The translations under genes were made by a program, and so were the position numbers. From JAHBVH01 sp034432375 (GTDB lineage: Bacteria > Chloroflexota > Anaerolineae > Caldilineales > Caldilineaceae), in assembly GCA_034432375.1 (NCBI GenBank), contig DAOUCA010000001.1, forward strand, positions 12,768 to 76,767: a DNA stretch of 64,000 nt, written 5' to 3'. This document shows, in pieces, positions 16,495 to 25,580 of the stretch. The notes beneath the pieces were generated by a model, which saw only the letters and a program-made list of their open reading frames with translations, did not search any database and had not been told where the DNA came from. Each line of letters starts with the position of its first letter. The first letter of the stretch is position 1.

Positions 16495-17481
16495 ATGATC
16501 CGTATTCTCTATCGCCACCGCAGTGGCACAATCGTCCCCCATTTGCCCTTTGGCCAATTGGGGGATGCGATGCGCGACAACCAGGCAAGGTTGTGGATTG
16601 ACTTAACGGACCCGACGGATGAAGAGAGCCAATCGATTCTTGCCGAACTTTTTAAGTTTCATCCGCTTGCCATTGAAGATGCCGTGAATGATTCCCATGT
16701 ACCCAAAGTCGATGATTATGGCGGCTATCTTTATTTGGTCTTTCATACGGTGGCGCTTGGCGACGAACGGATGGATATCCACACGTATGAAGTCGATGTG
16801 TTTCTGGGTGCAAATTATCTTATTACCATGCACGAATTGCCGCGCGAATCGATCGAAAAGCTATGGAACGAGCATAGCCATCAGCATGGCGGTCTAGCAC
16901 GCGGCACCGCGTTTTTGCTCTATGAGCTGATCGACCGGCAGATCGACAACTACACACCACTTCTTGATCGCTTTGAACAACAGCTGGAGCATCTTGGCGA
17001 CCAGATTTTTCGCAACGATAATCGTGGCAAAGGCGAAGAAGTGCTGCTCAACGATATCCTCACCGCGAAAAGCAGCGCACTGCGTATGGGTCGGATTTTG
17101 ACGCCTCAGCGGGAACTGCTCTACCGCCTATCGCATACCAGCTACACCGTTGTCCCATCAGATGTACGCATCTACTTTCAAGATGCATACGATCACCTCG
17201 CGCGTTTCTCTGATCTGGCCAACAGCATGCGGGATCTCGCCAGTAGTACGATGGAAACACACTTGGCGCTTGTCAATAATCGCATCAACGAGACGATGAA
17301 GGTGTTAACCATGATCTCCACGATCTTTATCCCGTTGAGCTTTCTTGCCGGCGTCTATGGCATGAACTTCTCCTTTATGCCCGAACTCCATACACGCTGG
17401 GCTTATCCAATGCTTTGGCTAACCTTTATTGGTATCGCATTGGGCATGATCCAATATTTTCGGCGTAAAGGGTGGCTATAG
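16495..17481 (+). CDS. corA: CorA-family Mg2+/divalent cation transporter
   Basis: 328 aa with the CorA layout: a soluble N-terminal alpha/beta funnel (LWIDLTDPTDEESQSIL, FHPLAIEDAVNDSHVPKVDDY), long helices, then two C-terminal membrane helices (MISTIFIPLSFLAGVYG and YPMLWLTFIGIALGMIQYF). The selectivity motif GMN is in YGMNFSFMPEL between them, and the basic C-terminal tail RRKGWL is typical. GAGGTAA precedes the start. It forms a pentamer importing Mg2+ and is gated by bound Mg2+ in the funnel. A strong terminator follows directly. Confidence 0.95.
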   Translation: MIRILYRHRSGTIVPHLPFGQLGDAMRDNQARLWIDLTDPTDEESQSILAELFKFHPLAIEDAVNDSHVPKVDDYGGYLYLVFHTVALGDERMDIHTYEVDVFLGANYLITMHELPRESIEKLWNEHSHQHGGLARGTAFLLYELIDRQIDNYTPLLDRFEQQLEHLGDQIFRNDNRGKGEEVLLNDILTAKSSALRMGRILTPQRELLYRLSHTSYTVVPSDVRIYFQDAYDHLARFSDLANSMRDLASSTMETHLALVNNRINETMKVLTMISTIFIPLSFLAGVYGMNFSFMPELHTRWAYPMLWLTFIGIALGMIQYFRRKGWL

Positions 17482-17502
17482 AGAAGGATGATGATTTGAT
17501 GT

Positions 17503-17542
17503 AAAAAAAGCGGTTGGTCTTGCAAGACCAACCGCTTTTTTT
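17503..17542 (+). terminator. Rho-independent terminator, corA
   Basis: A 20-bp perfect stem (AAAAAAAGCGGTTGGTCTTG and its complement) with no unpaired loop needed beyond the stem tip, ending in eight T. The A-run on the other side makes it bidirectional. It begins 22 nt after the corA stop. Confidence 0.92.
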
Positions 17543-17642
17543 TATAGGAGAAGAGTTATGCGATTACGCTCTGGCTTCGACAAGCTCAGCCGCCGCTAGC
17601 TGCGTAAGTCGTATCGGTAACCAAGTCAACAGAGACTACCGT

Positions 17643-18749
17643 CTAGTAGTGCACATAGACCTCTGTACCCGACGGGGCCCAATTGTAGAGCATGAGCGCT
17701 TCGCCATCACGCATGTTGACGCAGCCGTGGCTCATGGGCATGCCAAAGTTGTTGTGCCAGTAGGCACCATGAATGGCATAGGCACCGTAGAAATACATCA
17801 CGGAGGTGACGCCAGGTAGATCATAGCCAGGACCAATCATGCGTTGGCTGGGATACTTTGTGCCGATGCGAAAACGCCCTGTAACCGTGGGAGTAGCCGC
17901 CACACCAGAGCTGATGTAAGTATTCAGCACCGCCACGTCACCCTGCCAGGCTGTCAACGTCTGGTTGCTGAGGTTTACTTCAATCCACCGATAGCCATCG
18001 CTCGGTGCAGCAGTAAAGTTTATTCCACCACCTGCCGGTTTGGCACCGGGATGGATGCGTAGCCGTTGACCAACCCAAGTGAAGTTCTCATGTGGTAGGC
18101 CATTGGCACCCAGCAGCGCTTGGAGCGTCATATTGTTGGCATTGGCGATCGATTCCAGTGTGTCGCCCTGTTTGACAATATAAATAGTTTCTGCCAGCTT
18201 TGGCTCAGCTTCTTCCTCGGTGGCAACTGGCGCAACCCGCGCCGTGACACGCAGTTTTTGGCCTACCCAGAGAAAGTTTGCATTACTCAGTCCATTCAGC
18301 CGTAACATATCACTCAATGCCATGCCGTTTGCACGTGCAATTTGTGAAAGCGTATCACCTCGGCTCACAATATAATAGCCATCGCCGTGGGGAAGGGATT
18401 TGGTCGCGCTGCTGACCTTCTCGGCAACCATTGAACCGGTTTCAACGGCCAGCCCAGGGATGATCAATCGTTGCCCTACAACAACGATATCAGGGTTATT
18501 GATCCCATTGTTATTGATCAAATCACGCATGCTGACGTTGTAATGGCGAGCAATCGTGCCGAGATTTTCACCAACTGTCACAACATGGACACCATCTTCG
18601 GCACGTGCAATAGGGGGGGCGAAAGCTACGGTCGCAACAACAATGGCCATCGCCATGAAGAGACGCACCATCTGCGGCAAGAGAGGCCTTTGCCATCGGC
18701 AAAAAGGTGCAGATTTATGATCTTTGCTCGGGCTTTCAGTAAATTGCAT
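17643..18749 (-). CDS. LysM-repeat L,D-transpeptidase (YkuD domain)
   Basis: 368 aa from the ATG at 18749, with AAAGG 8 nt upstream; an earlier in-frame start overlaps that site. A signal segment around MVRLFMAMAIVVATVAFA is followed by three LysM modules (HVVTVGENLGTIARHYNV, YYIVSRGDTLSQIARANG, YIVKQGDTLESIANANN), each ending in a VGQ[RK]L turn. The C-terminal YkuD domain carries the catalytic SHGCVNM with the upstream histidine in YAIHGAYWHN. LysM binds peptidoglycan and the YkuD domain makes 3-3 cross-links or attaches proteins. It is exported and cell-wall associated, reading convergent to corA. Confidence 0.95.
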   Translation of the reverse strand: MQFTESPSKDHKSAPFCRWQRPLLPQMVRLFMAMAIVVATVAFAPPIARAEDGVHVVTVGENLGTIARHYNVSMRDLINNNGINNPDIVVVGQRLIIPGLAVETGSMVAEKVSSATKSLPHGDGYYIVSRGDTLSQIARANGMALSDMLRLNGLSNANFLWVGQKLRVTARVAPVATEEEAEPKLAETIYIVKQGDTLESIANANNMTLQALLGANGLPHENFTWVGQRLRIHPGAKPAGGGINFTAAPSDGYRWIEVNLSNQTLTAWQGDVAVLNTYISSGVAATPTVTGRFRIGTKYPSQRMIGPGYDLPGVTSVMYFYGAYAIHGAYWHNNFGMPMSHGCVNMRDGEALMLYNWAPSGTEVYVHY

Positions 18750-18837
18750 AAGAGAACCTTTCACTCAACGAGATGACTTTGTTGCATGAATACAAACAAA
18801 TGCGAATGTTGATTTGGGAAAAGGGTTGAGTATAAAT

Positions 18838-18884
18838 AGAGAAGAGAATACCGCTTACACTGAGTAGACGGCATTCTCTTCTCT
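18838..18884. terminator. Inverted repeat between tRNA-Leu and LysM gene
   Basis: 12-bp arms AGAGAAGAGAAT (18838-18849) and ATTCTCTTCTCT (18873-18884). It lies downstream of tRNA-Leu on the minus strand. No strong T-run follows, so termination is likely but not certain. Confidence 0.5.
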
Positions 18885-18975
18885 AGAATCTGTTTGCAAA
18901 CTGTTGTTGGTCCTATTGGGCAAAGAGACCAACGGGTAAGGGTTTACACCTATCGCTTACAAACAAAAACACAGT

Positions 18976-19061
<86 letters not shown>

Positions 19062-19092
19062 CAATAAAATTGTGAGTGACTCCTATACTTTG

Positions 19093-19176
19093 TGAAGTAT
19101 GCGCCACAGTGAAGTATACGCTGCAGTGAAGTATGCGCCACAGTGAAGTATACGCCGCAGTGAAGTATACGCCACA
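19093..19176. repeat. 17-bp tandem repeat, five copies, upstream of tRNA-Leu
   Basis: Five copies of a unit like TGAAGTATACGCCGCAG, the third base of the GC[GA]CC core varying. On the tRNA's strand it lies 33 bp upstream, where promoter elements would sit. Two further 15-bp direct repeats (TTTACACCGTCTC) follow at about 19240-19268. Confidence 0.85.
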
Positions 19177-19177
19177 A

Positions 19178-19727
19178 AAGTATATAACTCCAGTTTAACT
19201 GTGTAAAATTGTTATTTTCTGATGTTACTCAGCATGATTTACACCGTCTCACTTTACACCGTCTCGCTTTACAGCACTCTTCCTTACAGAGCATTATGTA
19301 TAGATTGTATGCGTTTCGCGAGAAATTGTCAATCCCATCACTGCCGGTTTGGAATTTTTATCTCACTATGCTAAACTTTGAGAGTTATCTTTGAAACTGT
19401 TTCTGAGTTTCTTTGCCAATAATTAGCCCTTTGCGTATCTCGCATAGGGTAATGTTTTGTAAAAACAGATGAAGTATACTCACGGTTATCATGAAGTAAC
19501 ACCAGTGCAGTAGATACCGTTTAGAGCCCAAAGCCCCACATTCTCTAAGATAAAGTGGGGAAAGTTGTAAAGTTAAAGTTGTAATAGGACTCATGCAGGA
19601 CGCCGCGCCTAAAAGGCAACCGGTAGGCAGCTTTTTGCCGTATCGAAACCAGAGGGTTGCGTAAGTCCTATGCAAAACAAAAGTGATAAAGTAAAGTTGT
19701 AAAGTAACGTTCATAGGGAAATAAATT
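19178..19727. other. Intergenic region before rplS
   Basis: About 550 bp, AT-richer than its surroundings, with no supported gene. It holds the short direct repeats at 19240-19268 and the hairpin element at 19584-19671, and must contain the rplS promoter, which could not be placed with confidence. Confidence 0.5.
19584..19671. mobile_element. Small hairpin element, copy related to 39284-39358
   Basis: Ends ATAGGACTCATGCAGGA and GGGTTGCGTAAGTCCTAT form imperfect terminal inverted repeats. The right end is nearly identical to that of the element after the ABC ATPase gene near 39.3 kb. The interior carries CGTATCGAAACC. It is non-coding, 88 bp, and 57 bp upstream of rplS. Confidence 0.55.
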
Positions 19728-20090
19728 ATGACAAACGCATTGATGGCATCGCTCCAGCCGGAGTTGCCTGCCGACTTTCCAGAGATTGATCCGGGCGATA
19801 CTGTCCGCGTCCACCAACGTATTACTGAAGGCCGCAACGAGCGTATTCAGATCTTCCAAGGCACCGTGATTACCATCCGCGGTGGCAAAGGTGCCGGTGC
19901 TACCTACACTGTACGGCGCACGGCGTCGAATGGAATTGGTGTCGAACGCACCTTCCCGCTCTATAGCAAAAATGTGGAAAAAATTGAAGTACTGCGCAAG
20001 GCCAAAGTTCGTCGAGCGCAGCTTTACTATCTCCGCGATCTGCAAGGGAAAGCTGCCCGCCTGCGCGAGAAGCGCTTCCTCAAAGCGTAA
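19728..20090 (+). CDS. rplS: 50S ribosomal protein L19
   Basis: 120 aa, the expected length. Typical L19 sequence: PDFPEIDPGDTVRVHQRI-like N-terminus (here DFPEIDPGDTVRVHQRITEG), RIQIFQGTVITIRGGKG, YTVRRTASNGIGVERTFPLY and the basic C-terminus AKVRRAQLYYLRDLQGKAARLREKR. It sits at the 30S-50S interface of the ribosome. The order rplS, rnhB, yraN-type is conserved in many bacteria, although trmD and rimM, usual upstream neighbours, are absent here. Confidence 0.98.
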   Translation: MTNALMASLQPELPADFPEIDPGDTVRVHQRITEGRNERIQIFQGTVITIRGGKGAGATYTVRRTASNGIGVERTFPLYSKNVEKIEVLRKAKVRRAQLYYLRDLQGKAARLREKRFLKA

Positions 20091-20256
20091 CAGTTCTCTG
20101 TTTACAGAAATTAGGGATCGAAAGATACAGAGCAAAGTAGAGTTGGCTGTTTGGGCACTGGCAGATCTGTCAGTGCCTTTTTGTTACTGTAGGTCTCACA
20201 AGTGACTTTACAGGTGCTCCAGACGCTCTACTTGATTTACTAGCCCCACTTTGCCC

Positions 20257-20913
20257 ATGATGCCCACCTTTGAAGAAGAAAGCCGGCTCTGGCAAGCCGG
20301 CTATCACTATATCGCTGGTATTGATGAGGCAGGACGGGGTGCCCTGGCCGGCCCGGTGGTCGCGGCTGCTGTGATTGTGCCACCACACAGCGACCGCCAA
20401 GGGATCTGGGCAGCTGTCAATGATAGCAAACAGCTCACCCCGATCCGCCGCCATCGCCTGTCGATCGAGATTCAACAGGCTGCATTGACCTGGGGGATCG
20501 GGGCAATTGATGCCGCACAAATCGATCAAATTGGCATTGGCCCGGCGACGCGGCTCGCCATGGTAGCCGCCATTGACGCCCTGACACCCCCTGCTGACTA
20601 TCTCCTGATCGACTGGGTGCGTCTGCCGCTCTGTCCGATTGAACAAGCAAGCTTTGCCAAGGCCGATCAGCGAATTGTCTCGGTGGCGGCCGCCTCAATT
20701 CTGGCGAAGGTCCATCGTGACAGATTGTTAATCGCCATGCATGATGTATATCCGCACTATGGCTTTGCGCAACACAAAGGGTATGGCACGGCTGCTCACC
20801 TGGTCGCCATTCGGGACAGTGGCCCTTGCATCGAACACCGCCACTCATTTGCACCAATCGCCCACAAGCTTTCACTCATTGGTAAAGATTATGACCAGCC
20901 ATCACCCGATTGA
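20257..20913 (+). CDS. rnhB: Ribonuclease HII
   Basis: 218 aa from the ATG at 20257 (a TTG just upstream and the ATG at 20260 are alternatives; no strong ribosome-binding site decides). The RNase HII signature IAGIDEAGRGALAGPVVAA contains the first catalytic Asp-Glu (D23, E24). DSKQLTPIRRHRL, the later aspartate in YLLIDWV, and AASILAKVHRDR with the last acidic residue in MHDVYPHYGFAQHKGYGT complete the active site. It cuts RNA in RNA-DNA hybrids, including single misincorporated ribonucleotides. It overlaps the following gene by 23 bp. Confidence 0.96.
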   Translation: MMPTFEEESRLWQAGYHYIAGIDEAGRGALAGPVVAAAVIVPPHSDRQGIWAAVNDSKQLTPIRRHRLSIEIQQAALTWGIGAIDAAQIDQIGIGPATRLAMVAAIDALTPPADYLLIDWVRLPLCPIEQASFAKADQRIVSVAAASILAKVHRDRLLIAMHDVYPHYGFAQHKGYGTAAHLVAIRDSGPCIEHRHSFAPIAHKLSLIGKDYDQPSPD

Positions 20914-21358
20914 TCGAGCCGGCGACGGTTCCGCAGCAGCCCCACCACCAAGTGCCAAGAAAGCTGATCCGCGGCGGCAGCTTGGGAATGCCGGAGAGAC
21001 GCTAGCCGTGCGCAGACTGATTGAAAGTGGGTTAACGATTGTAGAGCGCAACTGGCGCTGTGCTTCTGGGGAACTAGATATCGTTGCGCATGATGTTGCC
21101 CCCAATTATGCCACGGGCGACATGGCGGCAACCTGGTTGGTGCTCGTCGAAGTGCGTACCCGTCGTGGTAATCGGTATGGTACGGCCATTCAATCGGTCT
21201 CGACACGCAAGCAGGCAAAATTACGCGAGGTTGCTGCGCATTATATTCAAAGTGTTGGCTGGCAAGGAGCTTGGCGGATTGATTTGGTCGCTGTACAGAT
21301 GGATGGCCAAGGACATCTGTTGGCCATTGACCATATTCGTCACGCCGTTACAGGATAG
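20891..21358 (+). CDS. YraN/UPF0102 endonuclease-like protein
   Basis: 155 aa. The start at 20891 lies inside the 3' end of rnhB, and the core begins at about residue 33 with GNAGETLAVRRLIESGLTIVERNWRCASGELD-type sequence, split here by the conserved GELDIVA. The PD-(D/E)xK-like set is visible: E in GELD, LVLVEVRTRRG (D/ExK position reads EVRT), and the terminal WRIDLVAVQM. This family often follows rnhB and is implicated in DNA handling, though its role is not proven. The N-terminal ~30 residues (Ala/Pro-rich) are extra. Confidence 0.92.
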   Translation: MTSHHPIDRAGDGSAAAPPPSAKKADPRRQLGNAGETLAVRRLIESGLTIVERNWRCASGELDIVAHDVAPNYATGDMAATWLVLVEVRTRRGNRYGTAIQSVSTRKQAKLREVAAHYIQSVGWQGAWRIDLVAVQMDGQGHLLAIDHIRHAVTG

Positions 21359-21363
21359 GTGCA

Positions 21364-22326
21364 ATGGGACCACTATCTGCACACTCAGCCGCAACATCAG
21401 ATGTCTCACCTGCCACCCTGCCCCCGCTAGTCGTACTGCTAGGACCAACAGCTGTTGGCAAAACGGCGTTAAGTTTAGAACTCTGCGCGCGCTTTGGCGG
21501 CGAAGTCGTGGGGGCAGATAGCCGCCAAATTTACCGCGGCATGGATATTGGGACAGCGAAACCAACCCTAGCGGAACAACGTCAAGCGCCCCATCATCTC
21601 ATTGATCTGTGCAATCCCGACGACCCTTTTTCGCTGGCCGATTATCAGCAACGGGCATATCGGACAATTGAAGCGATCCACGCCCGCGGCCATGTGCCTT
21701 TTCTGGTGGGTGGTACAGCACTCTACATCCGCGCCGTAGTCGATGGCTTACGGCTACCCGAAGTTCCGCCCAACCCGACCCTTCGTGCAGAGCTAGAGCA
21801 ATATCTGCGTGGGCACGGCCGTGACGCGTTGTTTCAATGGCTACAAAGGGTCGATCCCGCCACATCTGCTCTCATTGACGGCAAAAACCCCCGCCGCGTT
21901 TTACGTGCGCTAGAGATATTTCTCAGCACTGGTCGATCCAAAGTGGCGTTGGAGGGTGCCGATCCTCCGCCCTATCGCATCTTGCAGATTGGATTGGATC
22001 GACCACGAGCCGAGCTCTATCAGCGGACAGACGCACGGATTGAAATCATGATGGCCGAGGGGCTGCTTGAGGAAACAAAACGCCTATTGGCAGCCGGTTA
22101 CTATCCACCGTTGCCGGCTATTACCAGCCTTGGCTACCGCGAGATGATCGATTATATAGAAGGCAAACTTACCCTCGACCAAGCAATTGAGAGATTTAAG
22201 ACGGAAACACACCGCTATGTGCGACACCAATATACCTGGTTTCGTAAGATGCAAGAGATCATTTGGTTTAAATTGGCCAGTGCGGATTTAGAAGCGATCT
22301 ATCAGCGTGTCGCCGATTTTTTGTGA
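21364..22326 (+). CDS. miaA: tRNA dimethylallyltransferase
   Basis: 320 aa, normal length. P-loop GPTAVGKT is at residues 27-34; the hallmark DSRQIYRGMDIGTAKP follows and then HHLIDLCNPDDPFSLADYQ, the FLVGGTALYIRAVVDGL motif, DGKNPRRVLRALE and the C-terminal ITSLGYREMIDY and YTWFRKM. It adds the dimethylallyl group to A37 of tRNAs reading UNN codons, using DMAPP. The gene starts 6 bp after the yraN-like gene, so the four plus-strand genes from rplS on probably form one transcript. Confidence 0.97.
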   Translation: MGPLSAHSAATSDVSPATLPPLVVLLGPTAVGKTALSLELCARFGGEVVGADSRQIYRGMDIGTAKPTLAEQRQAPHHLIDLCNPDDPFSLADYQQRAYRTIEAIHARGHVPFLVGGTALYIRAVVDGLRLPEVPPNPTLRAELEQYLRGHGRDALFQWLQRVDPATSALIDGKNPRRVLRALEIFLSTGRSKVALEGADPPPYRILQIGLDRPRAELYQRTDARIEIMMAEGLLEETKRLLAAGYYPPLPAITSLGYREMIDYIEGKLTLDQAIERFKTETHRYVRHQYTWFRKMQEIIWFKLASADLEAIYQRVADFL

Positions 22327-22484
22327 GGCCATTGTCGCTGATAACCTTCGAAGCGCCTAACATTTTAGGCCATTGCAAATCCTGATAATTGCGTTTATAA
22401 TCAACTATTCGATTGATTTCACTGGGTGTCCATTGGGCGCGACTGATGAGCGAAGTTGGGAGAAAGTCTCATAAGGAAGTGGCT

Positions 22485-25103
22485 ATGACTTCAAATTCAC
22501 AGGTTGATCGATTCAGGAATGGGAAAGCCGATCCAGCCAGACTTACACAGAATGGTAACGAAGAGACAACAACAGCAGAGCGCATGTTGGTCATCCAGGT
22601 GTCCGACGCCAGCGCGCCGGAAGAGAGCCCAGCCGACAATCGCACTGCTACTGTTGCTGAGGTAGGGACATCGACCACGGCTGAAGAATCGATGATGGAT
22701 CAAGCTGTGCTTTCTGAAGAAGTGAGCGCACCTAGCGAGTCCAACGGCCATGTCGCCCGTCTGCCTTTGCCCAACCCTCGCCTCGATTATAATGCCCCCC
22801 CGCCCCCTGTCCCACTAGAAGCTGTAGCGCTGGCCTTGACAAAAATTGTACCACTCCCCGCCAAAGACGGGGAGGGTTTTCTGCAAATTGAGCCGACAAA
22901 AGAGGCGCAGCAAGCACTTGAACAACTGGTCCAGTCATTGCCCCCTTATTTCCCTCGCCAAGATTATGAAAAGTTGTTGCGGGCCTATGTACTGGCTAGC
23001 TATGCCCATCGTACACAAAATCGAGAGAGTGGGGAGCCCTACATTATCCATCCGCTAGCCGTGACCAAGATCCTCGTAGAGATGCGCATGGATGTCAACA
23101 CGCTGGCGGCTGGCTTGCTGCACGATGTGGCTGAAGATTCTGAATTTACGATTGACTATATCCGTGAACAGTTTGGCGATGTGGTGGCCATGTTGGTCGA
23201 TGGGGTTACCAAGCTCAAGCGCATTAAAGATCTGGGGACAACCCACGAAAGCATGTCCGGGAACAAGGCAGAATCGCTGCGCAAGATGTTCTTGGCGATG
23301 GTTGAAGATATCCGCGTCGTGCTCATTAAGCTGGCGGATCGACTCCATAACATGCGAACATTGGGCGGGCAAAAGGAGCACAAGCGCCGACGGATCGCCC
23401 GTGAAACGCTCGAAATCTTTGCGCCTTTGGCTAACCGCCTGGGAATCTGGAAGATTAAGTCTGAACTGGAAGACCTGAGTTTTCGCTATTTGGAGCCGAC
23501 CAGTTATCGGGATATTGCCAAGGCTGTGCAACAGAAAGCTTCTGAGCGTGACAAATGGGTGATTCGGATTAAAGGTGAGTTGGAACGCGAATTGGCTAAG
23601 ACGGGCATTCAGGCGGAGGTATCGGCACGGACGAAGCACATTTATAGTATCTGGCGCAAAATGAAACGCAAAGATGTCGATTTCGACCAGATCTACGATG
23701 TCTATGGTTTCCGCGTATTGGTCTCGACCGAAGCTCAATGTTATGCCGCGTTGGGGATTGTTCATAGCCTTTGGCGGCCCATACCTGGAGAGTTTGACGA
23801 TTACATTGCCAATCCCAAAAATAATATGTATCGCAGCTTGCACACTGCCGTTCTAAGCCGACGCAGCGGTCGCCCGATGGAGGTGCAGATTCGCACGCAA
23901 GAGATGCACCATGTCGCTGAATATGGGATTGCAGCACATTGGCAGTACAAAGAACAGGCCAAACACGATGCAGATTTTCAGGGGAAAATTGCCTGGCTAC
24001 GCCAACTAATGGAGTGGCGGCAAGAGGTCACCGACGCCGACGAATTCATGACCAGCATGAAGACCGATGTCTTTAAGGATCGGGTCTTTGTCTTTACGCC
24101 GCAGGGCGATGTGGTTGATATGCCCGCCAATGCCACGCCTATTGATTTTGCCTATGCCATTCACACCGAATTGGGCCATCGCTGCCGCGGGGCCAATATC
24201 AATGGGCGGCTCGTCCCTCTGGATTACAAGCTCAAAAATGGCGATCAGGTTTCGATCATTGCGGCAAAACGGGGTGGCCCTAGTCGCGATTGGCTCAACC
24301 CCAATTTGGAGTATGTGACGACACAACGGGCGCGCAGCAAAATCCGCACCTGGCTGCGCAAACAGGGGCGCGAAGAAAATATTCAACGTGGACGTCAGAT
24401 GCTGGAGAAAGAGCTTCGTCGCCTCTCCGTAGCGATGACAGTCGAAGCGCTGGCCAAGCTCTTTAATGTTGAAAAAGTTGATGATTTTTATGCCGCGGTT
24501 GGCTATGGTGATATCAATTCGCAACAGATCGCCCAACGGGTATTTGACCAGGAGCGGCGCGAGCAAGAGCGCTTGGCCGCACAAAATGGCATCCTGATCA
24601 ATACCCGTCCGCGCAGTACCCCAAGCAATGGCCACAATGCCGGCCACAGCGGTGGCTTAATGGTACAGGGGGTTGAAGGGTTGTTGACCCAATTGGGACG
24701 GTGCTGCAACCCTGTGCCTGGTGATCCGATCATTGGTTACGTTACCAAAGGCCGAGGGGTAACCGTTCATCGCACGGATTGCCCAAACATTAGTACCATT
24801 GTACGCCGTGGCGGCACCCACCGTCTAATCGATGTGCAGTGGGCTACCGAGCGCAGCGAAACCTATCCGGTTAAGATCCAAATCAGCGCCTATGATCGCT
24901 CCGGACTGATGCGGGACGTAGCGATTCTGGTGGCAGATGAACATATCAACATGATCAGCGTGGAAGCACTAACTGGTCAGAAAAACAATTTGGCCTTGAT
25001 CAACGCAACGTTAGAAATTGAAGATGTGGTCCAACTGATGCGAGTGCTCACGAAGATCGATCGGTTACCCAACATCGTAGAAGCACGACGGGCACTTGGC
25101 TAA
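22485..25103 (+). CDS. Bifunctional (p)ppGpp synthetase/hydrolase (RelA/SpoT)
   Basis: 872 aa from the ATG at 22485, preceded by AAGGAAG; earlier in-frame starts lack one. A poorly conserved N-terminal ~110 residues comes first. Then the HD hydrolase (YIIHPLAVTKILVEMRMD, AAGLLHDVAEDSEFT, KLADRLHNMRTL), the synthetase (YDVYGFRVLV, DDYIANPKNNMYRSLHTAV, EVQIRT), TGS (VFVFTPQGDVVDMPANATPIDFAY), a zinc-finger/helical region (CCNPVPGDPIIGY, HRTDCPN) and a C-terminal ACT domain. Both the HD motif and synthetase residues are intact, so it should be able to make and break the alarmone. A 19-bp tandem repeat covers its stop codon. Confidence 0.95.
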   Translation: MTSNSQVDRFRNGKADPARLTQNGNEETTTAERMLVIQVSDASAPEESPADNRTATVAEVGTSTTAEESMMDQAVLSEEVSAPSESNGHVARLPLPNPRLDYNAPPPPVPLEAVALALTKIVPLPAKDGEGFLQIEPTKEAQQALEQLVQSLPPYFPRQDYEKLLRAYVLASYAHRTQNRESGEPYIIHPLAVTKILVEMRMDVNTLAAGLLHDVAEDSEFTIDYIREQFGDVVAMLVDGVTKLKRIKDLGTTHESMSGNKAESLRKMFLAMVEDIRVVLIKLADRLHNMRTLGGQKEHKRRRIARETLEIFAPLANRLGIWKIKSELEDLSFRYLEPTSYRDIAKAVQQKASERDKWVIRIKGELERELAKTGIQAEVSARTKHIYSIWRKMKRKDVDFDQIYDVYGFRVLVSTEAQCYAALGIVHSLWRPIPGEFDDYIANPKNNMYRSLHTAVLSRRSGRPMEVQIRTQEMHHVAEYGIAAHWQYKEQAKHDADFQGKIAWLRQLMEWRQEVTDADEFMTSMKTDVFKDRVFVFTPQGDVVDMPANATPIDFAYAIHTELGHRCRGANINGRLVPLDYKLKNGDQVSIIAAKRGGPSRDWLNPNLEYVTTQRARSKIRTWLRKQGREENIQRGRQMLEKELRRLSVAMTVEALAKLFNVEKVDDFYAAVGYGDINSQQIAQRVFDQERREQERLAAQNGILINTRPRSTPSNGHNAGHSGGLMVQGVEGLLTQLGRCCNPVPGDPIIGYVTKGRGVTVHRTDCPNISTIVRRGGTHRLIDVQWATERSETYPVKIQISAYDRSGLMRDVAILVADEHINMISVEALTGQKNNLALINATLEIEDVVQLMRVLTKIDRLPNIVEARRALG

Positions 25104-25140
25104 ACCGGGGGCACTTGGCTAAACCGGGGGCACTTGGGCT
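25091..25140. repeat. 19-bp tandem repeat over the rel stop codon
   Basis: Unit GGCACTTGGCTAAACCGGG at 25091-25109 and 25110-25128, then a partial copy. The first copy encodes the last residues and the TAA stop (25101-25103) of the RelA/SpoT gene, so the repeat arose from the gene's own end. Confidence 0.88.
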
Positions 25141-25305
25141 ATTCCAAGAATTAAGTGATCCACGAAGCAACTAAAGGGCGGTGCCCTATTCACCCTAAAG
25201 AAACGGTGGCGGAGGCCATGTTTCTTATAGATGAAATCCGTAAAAGCCATACAGCTTCTCTCGTGTAAAGGTAGCCTTGTCATGTATGACTTTTAAATGA
25301 TTAGT

Positions 25306-25458
25306 CTATTCAATACCTTCGCCAAACCTTGTTTTGGCGGAAATTTCCAGATGTCATTCCTGCGCAGGCAGGAATCTACTCGTGTAACGTGAAGATGGAT
25401 TCCTGCTTGCGCAGGAATGACGGCTCTAATTTCTGAAATTGGCGAAGGTATTGCTATT
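25306..25458. mobile_element. 143-bp MITE-like element with TIRs and target duplication
   Basis: Perfect 15-bp terminal inverted repeats CAATACCTTCGCCAA (25311-25325) and TTGGCGAAGGTATTG (25439-25453), flanked by a direct repeat CTATT (25306-25310 and 25454-25458). Inside are two facing ATTCCTGC[GC]..GCAGGAAT palindromes. It has no coding capacity, so it would need a transposase from elsewhere. Confidence 0.8.
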
Positions 25459-25462
25459 AGCA

Positions 25463-25500
25463 GACACACGAAGGCACACGAAGGCACACGAAGCAAAGCA
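25463..25500. repeat. 10-bp tandem repeat
   Basis: About three copies of GCACACGAAG immediately to the right of the MITE-like element, in the gap of about 480 bp between the RelA/SpoT gene and the convergent regulator gene. Nothing else is recognised in that gap beyond the rel-end repeat and the MITE. Confidence 0.7.
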
Positions 25501-25580
25501 AATAGTTATGGAGGCTTGTTTTTCTGGAGTGGCCTTGGCTAAATGAGTGCGACCTGTTGCGCAAGCTGCTTGTCGGCACG

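Noticed and set aside
19093..19176. CRISPR-like array
   Set aside because: The repeats are contiguous 17-bp units with no unique spacers and no cas genes.
20257..21358. Frameshifted fusion of rnhB and the yraN-like gene
   Set aside because: Both domains are complete and the 23-bp overlap is a common coupled arrangement.
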